From NCBI RefSeq assembly GCF_001050155.1, contig NZ_LFVY01000017.1, positions 60,758 through 124,757 on the forward strand: a stretch of 64,000 nucleotides of DNA, given 5' to 3'. Position 1 is the stretch's first letter. Every line of letters begins with the position of its first letter. Under the pieces are notes generated by a model that worked only from the letters and a program-made list of their open reading frames with translations, ran no database searches and was not told where the DNA came from. Below, one piece after another: positions 45,367 through 56,399 of the stretch. Both the position numbers and the translations under genes were made by a program. This DNA comes from Nitratireductor soli (GTDB lineage: Bacteria; Pseudomonadota; Alphaproteobacteria; Rhizobiales; Rhizobiaceae).

Positions 45367-48300
45367 ATGGCGTCAGTTTCCTACTCCTTCGTTGATATCG
45401 CGGTTCTCGACCGGGTGCGGGAGCGTTTCGCGGCGGGCGATGCGCTGGTCATCCTGTCCCGGGATCTGAATGCCGTGATCTGGGCCAATGGCGCCGGCGC
45501 CGCGCTGTTCGGCCATCGCAACATCGAGGCGGCCATCGGCGCTGAACCCGGATTGTCGGTCACCGCGCGCCGGCAGATCGCCGCCACGCCTGGCTTTCCC
45601 GATATCGGCGACGACAAAGCGATCGCCGTGCGCCTTTCGCGCGGGGTGGCAGCGCCGCTCGTCACGCTGCACGCCAGCGCCATCGATCTGCCCGATGGCG
45701 AACGCGCCATCCTGCTTGCCCGCACCGCATCGGCGATGCGCATGCGCGATGACGGCTTTCGCGCCGCAGCCGCGGTGGAGGGCTTTGACGCCGTAGGCCA
45801 GTTTGCGGCACTCATCGATGGAGATGGACAGGTCGCGGCCGCGTCCCGCGACTTTGCTGCGCTCGGTATCACCCACGAGACGCTCGGCGGCCTGGTGGCG
45901 GAAGTGCGGGACGAGGCGGACCGGCTGGTCAAGCGCATCATCGAGGGCACGCCGCGCCGTTTGCCCGCCGCCTTCGCCCGGCTGACCGACGACCCGGCGA
46001 TGCACCTGCTGATCGTCGTCGACGAACAGAACGACGCGCCGCAACAGGCGCCGCAGACATTGCCGGCGATCGCGCAGGACCATCAGCTCCCGCCTGCCGA
46101 AGCCGCCGAAGAGGAAATCCCGCCGCCGGTCGCGATCAAGGATGTGACATTGCCTCCTGTCCCCGGCGAAGCGGCGCAGAATGAGCCGCTGGAGGCGAAA
46201 ACAGCCTCCTTTGAGCCTGCTGGCCACGGCGAAGAGCGTGCGGACGCGGAAACAACCGGGGCCGGCGCCGAAACCAAGACCGCGCCGCGCCCCTCCGGCA
46301 CGGTGCGCTTTGCCTGGCGAACCGACGCCGAAGGCCGCTTCACGGCCCTTTCCGACGCTTTCGCCGAGGCCGTCGGACCGGCGGCGGCCGATGTGATGGG
46401 GCGCCGCTTCCGCGATGTATCGAACGCCTTCGGCCTCGATCCGGAAGGGCGCATCTCAGCGCTTCTCGAACGCCGCGACACCTGGTCGGGACGCACGGTC
46501 CTTTGGCCGCTGGCAGGCACGGGACTGAAGGTGCCGGTCGACCTGGCGGCGCTGCCGATCTACGGACGCGGCCGCGTGTTCGAGGGCTTCCATGGTTTCG
46601 GCCTGGCCCGCATGGGCGATGCCGTGACCGATCCGGAAGGGATCGGTCACGTGCTGACGCCCGGTGCGCCAATGCCCACGCCCCGCCATGTGCCGGACGC
46701 GCGTAGCGATGTTGCCGACGCGGCAGCACCCGAGACGCCAGCGGCGGATGAAACGGCGCGTCCCCATGACGTTGCTCCCCATGACGTTGCTCCCCATGAC
46801 GGGGAAAAGCCCGCGCTGACGATCAGCGACGGGCCGGGCCGACGGGAAAGCGACAAGGTCATCCGCCTTGCCGAGCATCGCGGTCCACAGAAGGATGGCG
46901 GCCTGTCGCCAACCGAGCAAACCGCCTTTCGCGAGATCGGTGACCGGTTGCGGCGCGACAGCGACCCCGGTGAACCGGAGGGCGCGGAAGAATCTTCGAT
47001 CGGGATTCCAGCGGAAGAGCGGCCCTTGGCCGCAACGATGAACGACCACGCCGACAAGGCCCTCGAGGCCGGCGAGGTTTCACCACAGGACGATGCCGGC
47101 GCAGAATCGGCCGAGGCCTTGGAGCCTCCCCAGGAGAGCGTTGTCGATGCACCGCTGGCCGATGGCGATGACGCCCGGCCGGAAAGCACGGCGGGGAATG
47201 CGCCTTTGCCTGCCGAGCCCGTCGAGACGGCGGAGGCCGGCAAACCGCTTGTTGAACCGGTAAATCCCGCCTTCCTGCCCTCGGCTTTCCACGGGTCTGC
47301 GGCAGGCAATGGCACCAGCGGGGCCGACACCACGCTTCTGGCGCGGCTTCCGCTGCCGATCCTGATCCATGCCGGCGATATTCTGCACTACGCAAACCAC
47401 GCCTTCTTCGAACTGACCGGCTACCGCGACCTCACCGATCTCGGCGATAGCGGCGGCATCGACGCGCTGTTCCCGGAACCCTACGAGGCCTCGGACACGC
47501 CCGGCGACGGGCGCAGCATGAAGCTGAAGACGGCGGCCGGCATGCTGATCGACGTCAGCGCGCATCTGCAATCGGTGCCGTGGGAGCACGGCAAGGCGTT
47601 GCTGTTGGCTCTAAGCCGCAGCGAGACACCGGATGCCGGCGGAACAATCACACCGCCGCCGGCGCGGGGCATTGCCGCAGACGACAAGGCGGGCTCGGCG
47701 CTGGTCGATGCACAGATGGACGCCGAGACCGCCGAGTTGCAAATGCACCTGGCGGAAATGCGCGCCATCGTCGATACCGCAACCGACGGCGTGGCGATCA
47801 TCGACAATGACGGCACGGTACGCTCGACCAACCGGCCGGCCGAGGCGCTGTTCGGCTTTGACGGCGACGACGTGGTCGGCAAGCCGTTCACCGCGTTGTT
47901 TGCCATCGAGAGCCAGCGCGCCGTTCAGGAGCATCTCAACAGCCTGTCGGACAACGGCGTGGCCAGCGTCTTGAACGACGGGCTGGAGGTGATCGGCCGC
48001 GAGGCGCAAGGGCGCTTCATTCCCCTGTTCATGACCATCGGCCGGCTGCCGCACCAGAGCGGCTTCTGCGCCGTGCTGCGCGACATCACCCAATGGAAGC
48101 GGGCGGCCGAGGAACTGACCCAGGCGCGCGCCGAGGCCGAACGCGCCTCCTCGCAGAAGACCGAGTTCCTGGCCCGCGTGAGCCACGAGATCCGCACGCC
48201 GCTGAACGCCATCATCGGCTTTTCCGAACTGATGATCGACGAGAAGTTCGGCTCGATCGGCAATGACCGCTATCGCGATTACCTGCGCGACATCAACCGC

Positions 48301-48855
48301 TCGGGCAATCACGTTCTGGACCTGGTCAACGACCTTCTCGACATTTCGAAGATCGAGGCGGGCGAGCAGGAAATGCACTATGAAGCGGTGCCGCTGAACG
48401 ATGTGCTGGGGCAGACCGTGGCGATGATGCAGCCGCAGGCCAATCGCGAGCGGGTGATCATCCGCTCAAGCTTCGCCTCCAATCTGCCCGATGTGGTGGC
48501 CGATCCCAGAAGCGTGCGGCAAATCGCCCTCAACCTTCTTTCGAACGCGACCCGCTACACCGCGGCCGGTGGCCAGGTCATCGTTTCAACCGCTTATGGC
48601 CATGACGGATCGGTGGTGATGCGGGTGCGCGATACGGGCATCGGCATGAGCCCGGCGGAGATCGACGAGGCGCTGAAACCTTTCAAGCAAATCAATACGT
48701 TGAAGCGCAAGCGCGGCGACGGGACGGGCCTCGGCCTGCCCCTGACTCGGGCCATGGTGGAGGCCAATCGCGCCTCTTTCGCAATCAGTTCCGTGCCCGG
48801 CGAGGGCACGCTGGTCGAGGTCACTTTTCCGCCAACGCGGGTCCTGGCCGATTGA
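45367..48855 (+). CDS. PAS-domain sensor histidine kinase, PdhS/PleC-like
   Basis: A 1162-residue cytoplasmic kinase. PAS-like regions occur near residues 311 (VRFAWRTDAEGRFTAL), 671 (ILHYANHAFFELTGY) and 800 (IVDTATDGVAIIDNDG). The stretch about 220-660 is largely Pro/Ala/Glu-rich and probably disordered, and includes a 15-bp DNA repeat coding PHDVA. The catalytic end is FLARVSHEIRTPLNAIIGF with His940, then LLDISKIEAGE, LNLLSNATRYT, RDTGIGM and GTGLGLPLTRA. It closely resembles PdhS/DivJ/PleC kinases that phosphorylate DivK in rhizobia and Brucella. Which paralogue it is remains open. Confidence 0.9.
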   Translation: MASVSYSFVDIAVLDRVRERFAAGDALVILSRDLNAVIWANGAGAALFGHRNIEAAIGAEPGLSVTARRQIAATPGFPDIGDDKAIAVRLSRGVAAPLVTLHASAIDLPDGERAILLARTASAMRMRDDGFRAAAAVEGFDAVGQFAALIDGDGQVAAASRDFAALGITHETLGGLVAEVRDEADRLVKRIIEGTPRRLPAAFARLTDDPAMHLLIVVDEQNDAPQQAPQTLPAIAQDHQLPPAEAAEEEIPPPVAIKDVTLPPVPGEAAQNEPLEAKTASFEPAGHGEERADAETTGAGAETKTAPRPSGTVRFAWRTDAEGRFTALSDAFAEAVGPAAADVMGRRFRDVSNAFGLDPEGRISALLERRDTWSGRTVLWPLAGTGLKVPVDLAALPIYGRGRVFEGFHGFGLARMGDAVTDPEGIGHVLTPGAPMPTPRHVPDARSDVADAAAPETPAADETARPHDVAPHDVAPHDGEKPALTISDGPGRRESDKVIRLAEHRGPQKDGGLSPTEQTAFREIGDRLRRDSDPGEPEGAEESSIGIPAEERPLAATMNDHADKALEAGEVSPQDDAGAESAEALEPPQESVVDAPLADGDDARPESTAGNAPLPAEPVETAEAGKPLVEPVNPAFLPSAFHGSAAGNGTSGADTTLLARLPLPILIHAGDILHYANHAFFELTGYRDLTDLGDSGGIDALFPEPYEASDTPGDGRSMKLKTAAGMLIDVSAHLQSVPWEHGKALLLALSRSETPDAGGTITPPPARGIAADDKAGSALVDAQMDAETAELQMHLAEMRAIVDTATDGVAIIDNDGTVRSTNRPAEALFGFDGDDVVGKPFTALFAIESQRAVQEHLNSLSDNGVASVLNDGLEVIGREAQGRFIPLFMTIGRLPHQSGFCAVLRDITQWKRAAEELTQARAEAERASSQKTEFLARVSHEIRTPLNAIIGFSELMIDEKFGSIGNDRYRDYLRDINRSGNHVLDLVNDLLDISKIEAGEQEMHYEAVPLNDVLGQTVAMMQPQANRERVIIRSSFASNLPDVVADPRSVRQIALNLLSNATRYTAAGGQVIVSTAYGHDGSVVMRVRDTGIGMSPAEIDEALKPFKQINTLKRKRGDGTGLGLPLTRAMVEANRASFAISSVPGEGTLVEVTFPPTRVLAD
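46762..46800 (+). repeat. 15-bp tandem repeat inside the PAS kinase gene
   Basis: CCCCATGACGTTGCT occurs twice in tandem (46762-46776, 46777-46791), followed by nine bases of a third copy. It is in frame and codes Pro-His-Asp-Val-Ala units near residue 466, in the disordered linker. Confidence 0.9.
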
Positions 48856-48895
48856 TCGCGGCGCCCCATCGACTGTTAAAAGATGAGTTTTTCAG

Positions 48896-48912
48896 TTTAG
48901 AATCATTCCAAA
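48896..48912. promoter_or_regulatory. Irr-type iron control element
   Basis: TTTAGAATCATTCCAAA matches the rhizobial ICE motif TTTAGAA-N3-TTCTAAA with one mismatch. It lies 125 bases upstream of the ferric iron binding protein gene and 41 bases after the PAS kinase stop. Irr or a related Fur-family protein would bind here. Confidence 0.7.
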
Positions 48913-49036
48913 CTACTGATATTGCTTGATTTTCCCTTGACGTTTCGCGCAATCTTTCCCAGAAGCGGCAACGCTGGGGGAAAACACCGCAGCTCTTTCC
49001 ATGGGACCTTAACTCCCAAAGGCTTGGAGACACGTC

Positions 49037-50101
49037 ATGACCATGAACACAAATCCATTCCGCGCAGCGAAAGCCGGCATTGCCGCGCTCGCCATCGCCG
49101 GCGGCTTCGCCACCACGCTGCCTGCCGCCCAGGCCGAAGGCACGGTGAACATCTATTCCTATCGCCAGCCCTTCCTGATCCAGCCGCTGCTCGACGCGTT
49201 CACCGCCAAGACCGGAACCAAGACCGAGGTTCTGTTCCTCGACAAGGGTCTCGAGGACCGGATCGCCGCCGAGGGCACCAACTCGCCGGCCGACGTGGTG
49301 CTGACGGTCGACATCGGCCGCCTGATCAACGTCAAGGAAAAGGGCGTCAGCCAACCGGTCGACGACGCGGCCATCAATTCCGAAATTCCGGCCGAATTCC
49401 GCGACCCCGAGGGCGAATGGTTCGGCCTGACCACGCGTGGCCGTGTGATCTACGCTTCGAAGGACCGCGTCGCCCAGGACACGATCACCTATGAGGAACT
49501 TGCCGATCCCAAGTGGAAGGGCAAGATCTGCATGCGCAGCGGCCAGCACAATTACAACCTCGCCCTGTTCGCCTCGATGATCGCCCATCACGGCGAACAG
49601 AAGGCGGAAGAATGGATGAAGGGCCTGAAGGCGAACCTTGCCCGCAAGCCCGATGGCGGCGACCGCAACCAGGCGCAATCCATCTTTGCCGGCGAATGCG
49701 ATCTGGGCATCGGCAACACCTACTATGTCGGCCTGATGATCAATAACGACAAGGAGCCGGAGCAGAAGGATTGGGCCGGCGCCATCAAGGTCCTGTTCCC
49801 GAACAGCGAAGATCGCGGCACGCATGTCAACATCTCCGGCATGGCGATGGCGAAGCACGCGCCGAACCGCGAGAACGCGCTCGAGCTGATGCGCTTCCTC
49901 GGCAGTGCCGAGGCGCAAGCGATCTACGCCGAGGCCAATTACGAATACCCGGTGCTCCCCGGCGCAAAGATCTCCGAAACCGTCCAGTCCTTCGGCGAAA
50001 TCAAGCCCGATAGCCTGTCGCTGGCGGACATCGCCAAGTACCGCAAAGCCGCCTCCGAAATGGTGGATCGCGTCGGTCTCGATGACGGTCCGGAAAGCTG
50101 A
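49037..50101 (+). CDS. Fe(3+) ABC transporter substrate-binding protein
   Basis: Periplasmic ferric iron binder of the FbpA/FutA/AfuA class, 354 residues. A signal peptide (IAALAIAGGFATTLPAAQA) is followed by EGTVNIYSYRQPFLIQPLLD. The adjacent tyrosines in IGNTYYVGLM are the iron ligands of this class, and YRQPF supplies another. GGAG lies upstream of the ATG at 49037. An Irr-type box at 48896 fits iron control. A terminator follows before the permease gene. Confidence 0.92.
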   Translation: MTMNTNPFRAAKAGIAALAIAGGFATTLPAAQAEGTVNIYSYRQPFLIQPLLDAFTAKTGTKTEVLFLDKGLEDRIAAEGTNSPADVVLTVDIGRLINVKEKGVSQPVDDAAINSEIPAEFRDPEGEWFGLTTRGRVIYASKDRVAQDTITYEELADPKWKGKICMRSGQHNYNLALFASMIAHHGEQKAEEWMKGLKANLARKPDGGDRNQAQSIFAGECDLGIGNTYYVGLMINNDKEPEQKDWAGAIKVLFPNSEDRGTHVNISGMAMAKHAPNRENALELMRFLGSAEAQAIYAEANYEYPVLPGAKISETVQSFGEIKPDSLSLADIAKYRKAASEMVDRVGLDDGPES

Positions 50102-50120
50102 TCCTTTCAACGGCGATCAA

Positions 50121-50149
50121 GCCGGGCCTCGCAAGAGGCCCGGCTTTTT
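50121..50149 (+). terminator. Terminator between iron-binding protein and permease
   Basis: GCCGGGCCTC (50121-50130), loop GCAA, GAGGCCCGGC (50135-50144), then TTTTT. A textbook rho-independent terminator 20 bases after the binding-protein stop; read-through would set the lower permease level. Confidence 0.92.
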
Positions 50150-50218
50150 GCGTTTCAAGGCGTATGCCGATCTCCAACGCAGGCAAGTGGCGCGAAGCCA
50201 CGCCTGGCCGCTGAGGCT

Positions 50219-51904
50219 ATGACCGCCAGCTCCGCGTCCACCCCTCGCTCCTTGCCGCGCATTCGCGGTGAGCGTCACATTGCCGCCCTTGTCGGCAGCG
50301 TGATCGTCGTCCTGGCGGTCCTGCTGCCGGTCGCCACCATCCTGCTGGTGGCCGTTTCGGGCACGAGCGAGGAGTGGCCGCATCTTCTGCGCTACGTCCT
50401 GCCGCAATCGCTGGGCACGACCCTGGCGCTGCTCCTGTTCGTCGCTGCGGGCACCAGCGTCATCGGCGTCGGCTGCGCCTGGCTGGTGGTGGCGTATGAT
50501 TTCCCGCTGCGGCGGCTTCTCGCCTGGGCGCTCGTCCTGCCGCTCGCCGTGCCGCCCTATCTCGCAGCCTATGCGTTCGGCGAGTTCTTCCACTATGTCG
50601 GCCCGTTGCAATCGGCGCTGCGCGCCTTGTTCGGCTTCACCAATTCGCGCGACTACTGGTTCCCCGACATCCGCTCCACCTGGGGCGCGGCGCTGGTCAT
50701 CACCTCCGTCACCTTCCCTTACGTCTATCTGACCGCGCGGGTGGTGTTCCTCATGCAGGGGCGCAACATCGCCGACGTCGCGCGCACGCTGGGCGCGCGC
50801 CCGTGGCGCGTCTTCTTCCGCATCCTGCTGCCGGTGGCGCGCCCAGCCATCGTCGCCGGCCTTGCCCTGGTGATGATGGAAACGCTGAACGACATCGGCG
50901 CGGTGGAGTATCTGGGAGTCAGGACGCTGACCCTGTCGGTCTATTCCACCTGGCTGAACCGGGGCAGCCTCGAAGGGGCGGCGCAGATCGCCGCCGTCAT
51001 GCTGGTGATCGTTTTCCTGCTGTTGTCGGCGGAACAATGGGCGCGGCGGCAGCAACGATTTCACGCCGCGCGCGGCACGCAGATGCATGTGCGGCCGCCG
51101 CGCATCACGCTTTCGGGCGGGCGCGGCTTAGCGGCGGCGGGCGCGCTGTCATTGCCCATTCTGCTCGGCTTCGGCATCCCGCTGTTCGTCTTCGGCCGCT
51201 ATGTGATGCGGCGCCTGTATCAGTTCGCCGACCCGCAGGTGCTGCAGGCGTTCCTCACCAGCGTTGCGGTGGCCAGCGTCACAGCAGTCCTGACCGTCCT
51301 CCTGGCATTGTTGCTGATCAACGCGATCCGCCTGCGGCGCCGCCCGGCCACGTTGCTTCTGGTGCGGCTCGCCTCGATCGGCTACGCGCTGCCCGGCACC
51401 ATTCTCGGCCTTGGCCTGCTGCTTTCGCTGGCGTGGATCGACAACACGGTCGATGGTTTCAGCCGGTCGTTTGCGGGCTTTTCCACCGGACTGATCCTCA
51501 CCGGAACGGCCGCCTCCATCGTCATCGCCTGCACGATCCGCTTCCTGGCGCTGGCCGAAAGCGCCATACGATCCGGCCTGGAAAAGCTCCCGCCCAATCT
51601 CGATCAGGCGGCCCGCAGCCTCGGCAAGACAGCCAATCAGAGCGCCTTGACGATCCTGCTGCCGCTGCTCAAGCCGGCCATCCTCACCGCCGGCATCCTC
51701 GTCTTCGTCGATACGGTGAAGGAATTGTCGGCGACGATCCTGCTGCGTCCCTTCGGCTTTCGCACGCTGGCGACCCATGTCTATGAGAACGCCTCGCGCG
51801 GGGCGGTGGAAGACGGCGCCGTCGCCGCCCTTCTGATCATCGCCACCGCCATCGTGCCGGTGATCCTCCTGTCGCGCCCGCTGATGGGTGATCGCAACAC
51901 CTAA
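50219..51904 (+). CDS. Fe(3+) ABC transporter permease, two-domain (FbpB type)
   Basis: Inner-membrane permease of 561 residues with twelve helices in two homologous halves. Each half has the EAA-type loop contacting the ATPase: ADVARTLGARPWRVFFRILL in the first and LDQAARSLGKTANQSALTIL in the second. This is the FbpB/AfuB pattern. The ATG at 50219 follows GAGG closely. The matching ATPase gene is not beside it; the next feature is a repeat region and an unrelated gene on the opposite strand. Confidence 0.92.
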   Translation: MTASSASTPRSLPRIRGERHIAALVGSVIVVLAVLLPVATILLVAVSGTSEEWPHLLRYVLPQSLGTTLALLLFVAAGTSVIGVGCAWLVVAYDFPLRRLLAWALVLPLAVPPYLAAYAFGEFFHYVGPLQSALRALFGFTNSRDYWFPDIRSTWGAALVITSVTFPYVYLTARVVFLMQGRNIADVARTLGARPWRVFFRILLPVARPAIVAGLALVMMETLNDIGAVEYLGVRTLTLSVYSTWLNRGSLEGAAQIAAVMLVIVFLLLSAEQWARRQQRFHAARGTQMHVRPPRITLSGGRGLAAAGALSLPILLGFGIPLFVFGRYVMRRLYQFADPQVLQAFLTSVAVASVTAVLTVLLALLLINAIRLRRRPATLLLVRLASIGYALPGTILGLGLLLSLAWIDNTVDGFSRSFAGFSTGLILTGTAASIVIACTIRFLALAESAIRSGLEKLPPNLDQAARSLGKTANQSALTILLPLLKPAILTAGILVFVDTVKELSATILLRPFGFRTLATHVYENASRGAVEDGAVAALLIIATAIVPVILLSRPLMGDRNT

Positions 51905-52075
51905 TGCATGTCGCATTCAAACGGATTCATTTGAATGACAACGAACATGCATCATTTCAATGTGTTACAGTGTCCTTTGCGCGTCTGATGAGACGCGCGG
52001 CGCTGTAGACCGGTTCATTGTTTTTCCGCATTCATGCGGACGGCAGATGTTTCCGCCTGACTGCAAATCACGCTA
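51905..52075. repeat. Composite repeat: GTGTTACAG hairpin plus REP-like copy
   Basis: 51905-52006 is a relative of 23624-23722, with GTGTTACAGTGTCCTTTGCG and arms GCGCGTCT/AGACGCGC around GATG. It runs directly into a REP-like copy (52010-52075): CCGGTTCATTG, CCGCATTCATGCGG, GCAGATGTTTCCGCCTGACT and GCAAATCACGCT. The region 51905-52342 has no gene: these repeats, a terminator and about 200 bases of nothing notable. Confidence 0.75.
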
Positions 52076-52098
52076 AGCCGGCAAAGCTGTTTCCAGTC

Positions 52099-52126
52099 AA
52101 AAAAAAGCGCCCATCGGGGCGCTTTG
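52099..52126 (-). terminator. Terminator of the acetoacetyl-CoA synthetase gene
   Basis: AAAGCGCCC (52104-52112) and GGGCGCTTT (52117-52125) with a 4-base loop. The A run at 52099-52106 is a T run on the minus strand. It lies 217 bases beyond the stop of the minus-strand gene. Confidence 0.7.
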
Positions 52127-52342
52127 AGGGTCTTGGAATGCTGTCAAAAACGGGGCTTGGCGAACTTCCGGCAATCAGTCGGGGCGAATTTGGGGTTCAG
52201 CCCGGCTCGTCAAGTTGCCACTACTATCGCGACGATCCCTTAACAGAACCTTACCGGAGTGCCGAGATCTTTACCAAAGTGTACCATCTGTGAAATCTCG
52301 GTAAATTTAAGCGTTACGAATGCTTAACCACAAAGGCGGCGA

Positions 52343-54301
<1,959 letters not shown>

Positions 54302-54547
54302 TCTATCCTCCTTGCGGCCCCGAAAACGGCCGGCCTTGTTATGCATTTCCACCCCTGCCCGGGCAATGTGTCAGGGGTCATAATTTTTCGCCGGCTGACT
54401 TTTTTGCCTGCCATTGCGCACGCGGAGCGAGAAAGCCGTGCACTACGCCACCCCGGCGCCACAAATCCTTGAAATGCCGTTCGTCTGGTTTAAACCCGTT
54501 GAGGGGTTCATAAGGTCGGGGCAACGCGACCGTTTGGGTGAGGAACG

Positions 54548-56392
54548 ATGCCCGCGTCGGCGATGAAGAAGAGCATATGGGCACTGGGTATTGCCGCATT
54601 GATTGCGGTTGTCGTGGTGCTGTGCCTGCCGGTGATCGCCTCGACGCAGATCGTCCGCGACAGCGTGGCGCAGCAGGTCAGCGCCTGGAGCGGTTACCGG
54701 GTGCGGCTCGACGATGCGCCGGAAATCCGCGTCTGGCCCTCCTTCAAGGCAGTGCTCAACGATGTGGTCCTGTCGGACTGGCGCGACAACCAGCACCCGG
54801 CGGTGATGGGGGCCGAGCGCGTCGAGATCGACCTTTCCGCGCTGGCGGCGCTGCGCGGCGAAGTGGTCTTCACCAAGATCCGCCTGGTGCGTCCTGTCCT
54901 GCGCGTCAACGGCGCGGGCGACACGCCCCGGTTCCAGACCATCCCCAAATGGGGCCGGCTGGCGCAGTCGATCGAGATGACGCGTGAACTTTTGAAAGCC
55001 AATCCCAACGCGCCCGACATCAGCGCGCTGCCGAGCGATGCCTTCGCAACGGTCGAGATCGAGGACGGGCGGATCGTCTCGCTGACGGACCGCAGCCTTC
55101 CGCCAATCGCCAGCGGGCTGAGCGGAACGCTGATCTGGCCGGCGCTCAACCGTTCAGCGTCGTTGTCGGCGCGCGGGATCTGGCACGGCGAGAGCGTGAC
55201 GCTGGAGGGCTCCTCGGAACATCCCCTGTTGCTGCTGGCGGGGGGCAAGGCGGCGTTGTCGCTTTCGCTGAAGACCGCACCGGTCTTCCTTTCCTTCAAG
55301 GGCCAGGTGGACGTCGCCGAGAACGCCTTTATCGACGGCCAGGTGGAGGCAACGGCCCCATCCCTGCAGCGGCTGATCGAATGGACCATGCTCGAGGACT
55401 GGCCGGGCAGCACGATCAAGGCAGCAACGCTGAAAAGCACGATCATGGGCGATGCGAAGCGCATGAAGTTCGAAAACGCGGCAATCGGCCTCGGCGACAA
55501 CAGCGCTACCGGCGCCTTCGACATCGCCTTCACCGGGCCGCAGCCAACCGTCACCGGGACGCTGGCCTTCAAGTCGCTGGATCTGCGCTCCCTGTTGGCG
55601 GCACTGACGCCGGATTCGGGCACGCCGGGGGATGCCATGAAGTCGCCGGTGTCGCGCCGGGCCAATCTGGATCTGCGGCTGTCGGCCGCCACCGCCACCG
55701 CCGGCTCGGTGTCGATGACAGGCGTGGCGGCCACCGCGCAGGTCAGGGACGGGCTGGTCAGCCTCGACATTTCCGACGCGACCGCCTTCGGCGGCATGCT
55801 GCAGGTGGGCGTCCGCCTCGACAATGTCGCAAGCCGCAATCACGCCGAACTGCGTCTCGCCGCCGAGGACATCAATGGCGAGGATCTGGCGTCGAAGCTG
55901 CAGCTGACAAACCTGATGCCGAAGGCGCGCGGCTCGTTCTCTGTCTTCCTCAAGGGCCAGGGCGACACACTGGAAAGCGTCCTGGAAACGGCGGATGGAT
56001 CCATCTCGGCGAGTTTCGGCAAGGGTGTCGTTCCCGGCCTCAACCTCAAATCGTTTCGCGAGCACAATGACAAGGGGACGTTCTTTCCGCTGGCCGACAT
56101 CGCCGACGGCGAGCTGCCGATCGAAGGCGCCGAATTGAAGGCGACGCTGGCCGGCGGCATCGCCTGGATCGACAAGGCGGAAGCGCGGCTGAGTTCTCAG
56201 GAAGTGGTGACGCTCGGCGGGCTCGTGCCGTTTGCCGGGCGGGGCATCGCCCTTTCCGGCAGCATCGCGCCGGCGAAAACGGAGGGCGCCGCAGAGAACG
56301 CCGGAGAGAGCCCCCAGGAAGGACCCAAGGAAACCTTCTTCATCGGCGGCTCGTGGAGCGCGCCTTTCATCGCTCCATTCCTGGTCGAATAG
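54548..56392 (+). CDS. AsmA family protein
   Basis: A 614-residue envelope protein. A single N-terminal membrane helix (IWALGIAALIAVVVVLCLPV) is followed by a large periplasmic beta-rich region of AsmA type, with WPSFKAVLNDVVLSDW, GSFSVFLKGQGDTLESVL and GDGSISASFGKG-like repeats (here ADGSISASFGKGVVPGLNL). Relatives are thought to act in lipid transport or outer-membrane assembly. AGGA precedes the ATG at 54548; MKKS at 54563 is an alternative start. It converges with potI, 7 bases away. Confidence 0.88.
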   Translation: MPASAMKKSIWALGIAALIAVVVVLCLPVIASTQIVRDSVAQQVSAWSGYRVRLDDAPEIRVWPSFKAVLNDVVLSDWRDNQHPAVMGAERVEIDLSALAALRGEVVFTKIRLVRPVLRVNGAGDTPRFQTIPKWGRLAQSIEMTRELLKANPNAPDISALPSDAFATVEIEDGRIVSLTDRSLPPIASGLSGTLIWPALNRSASLSARGIWHGESVTLEGSSEHPLLLLAGGKAALSLSLKTAPVFLSFKGQVDVAENAFIDGQVEATAPSLQRLIEWTMLEDWPGSTIKAATLKSTIMGDAKRMKFENAAIGLGDNSATGAFDIAFTGPQPTVTGTLAFKSLDLRSLLAALTPDSGTPGDAMKSPVSRRANLDLRLSAATATAGSVSMTGVAATAQVRDGLVSLDISDATAFGGMLQVGVRLDNVASRNHAELRLAAEDINGEDLASKLQLTNLMPKARGSFSVFLKGQGDTLESVLETADGSISASFGKGVVPGLNLKSFREHNDKGTFFPLADIADGELPIEGAELKATLAGGIAWIDKAEARLSSQEVVTLGGLVPFAGRGIALSGSIAPAKTEGAAENAGESPQEGPKETFFIGGSWSAPFIAPFLVE

Positions 56393-56399
56393 CCTTGCT

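Noticed and set aside
46762..46800. Short direct repeats considered as a CRISPR-like array
   Set aside because: Units are 15 bp, contiguous without spacers and in frame in a coding region. No CRISPR array or cas gene was seen in the window.
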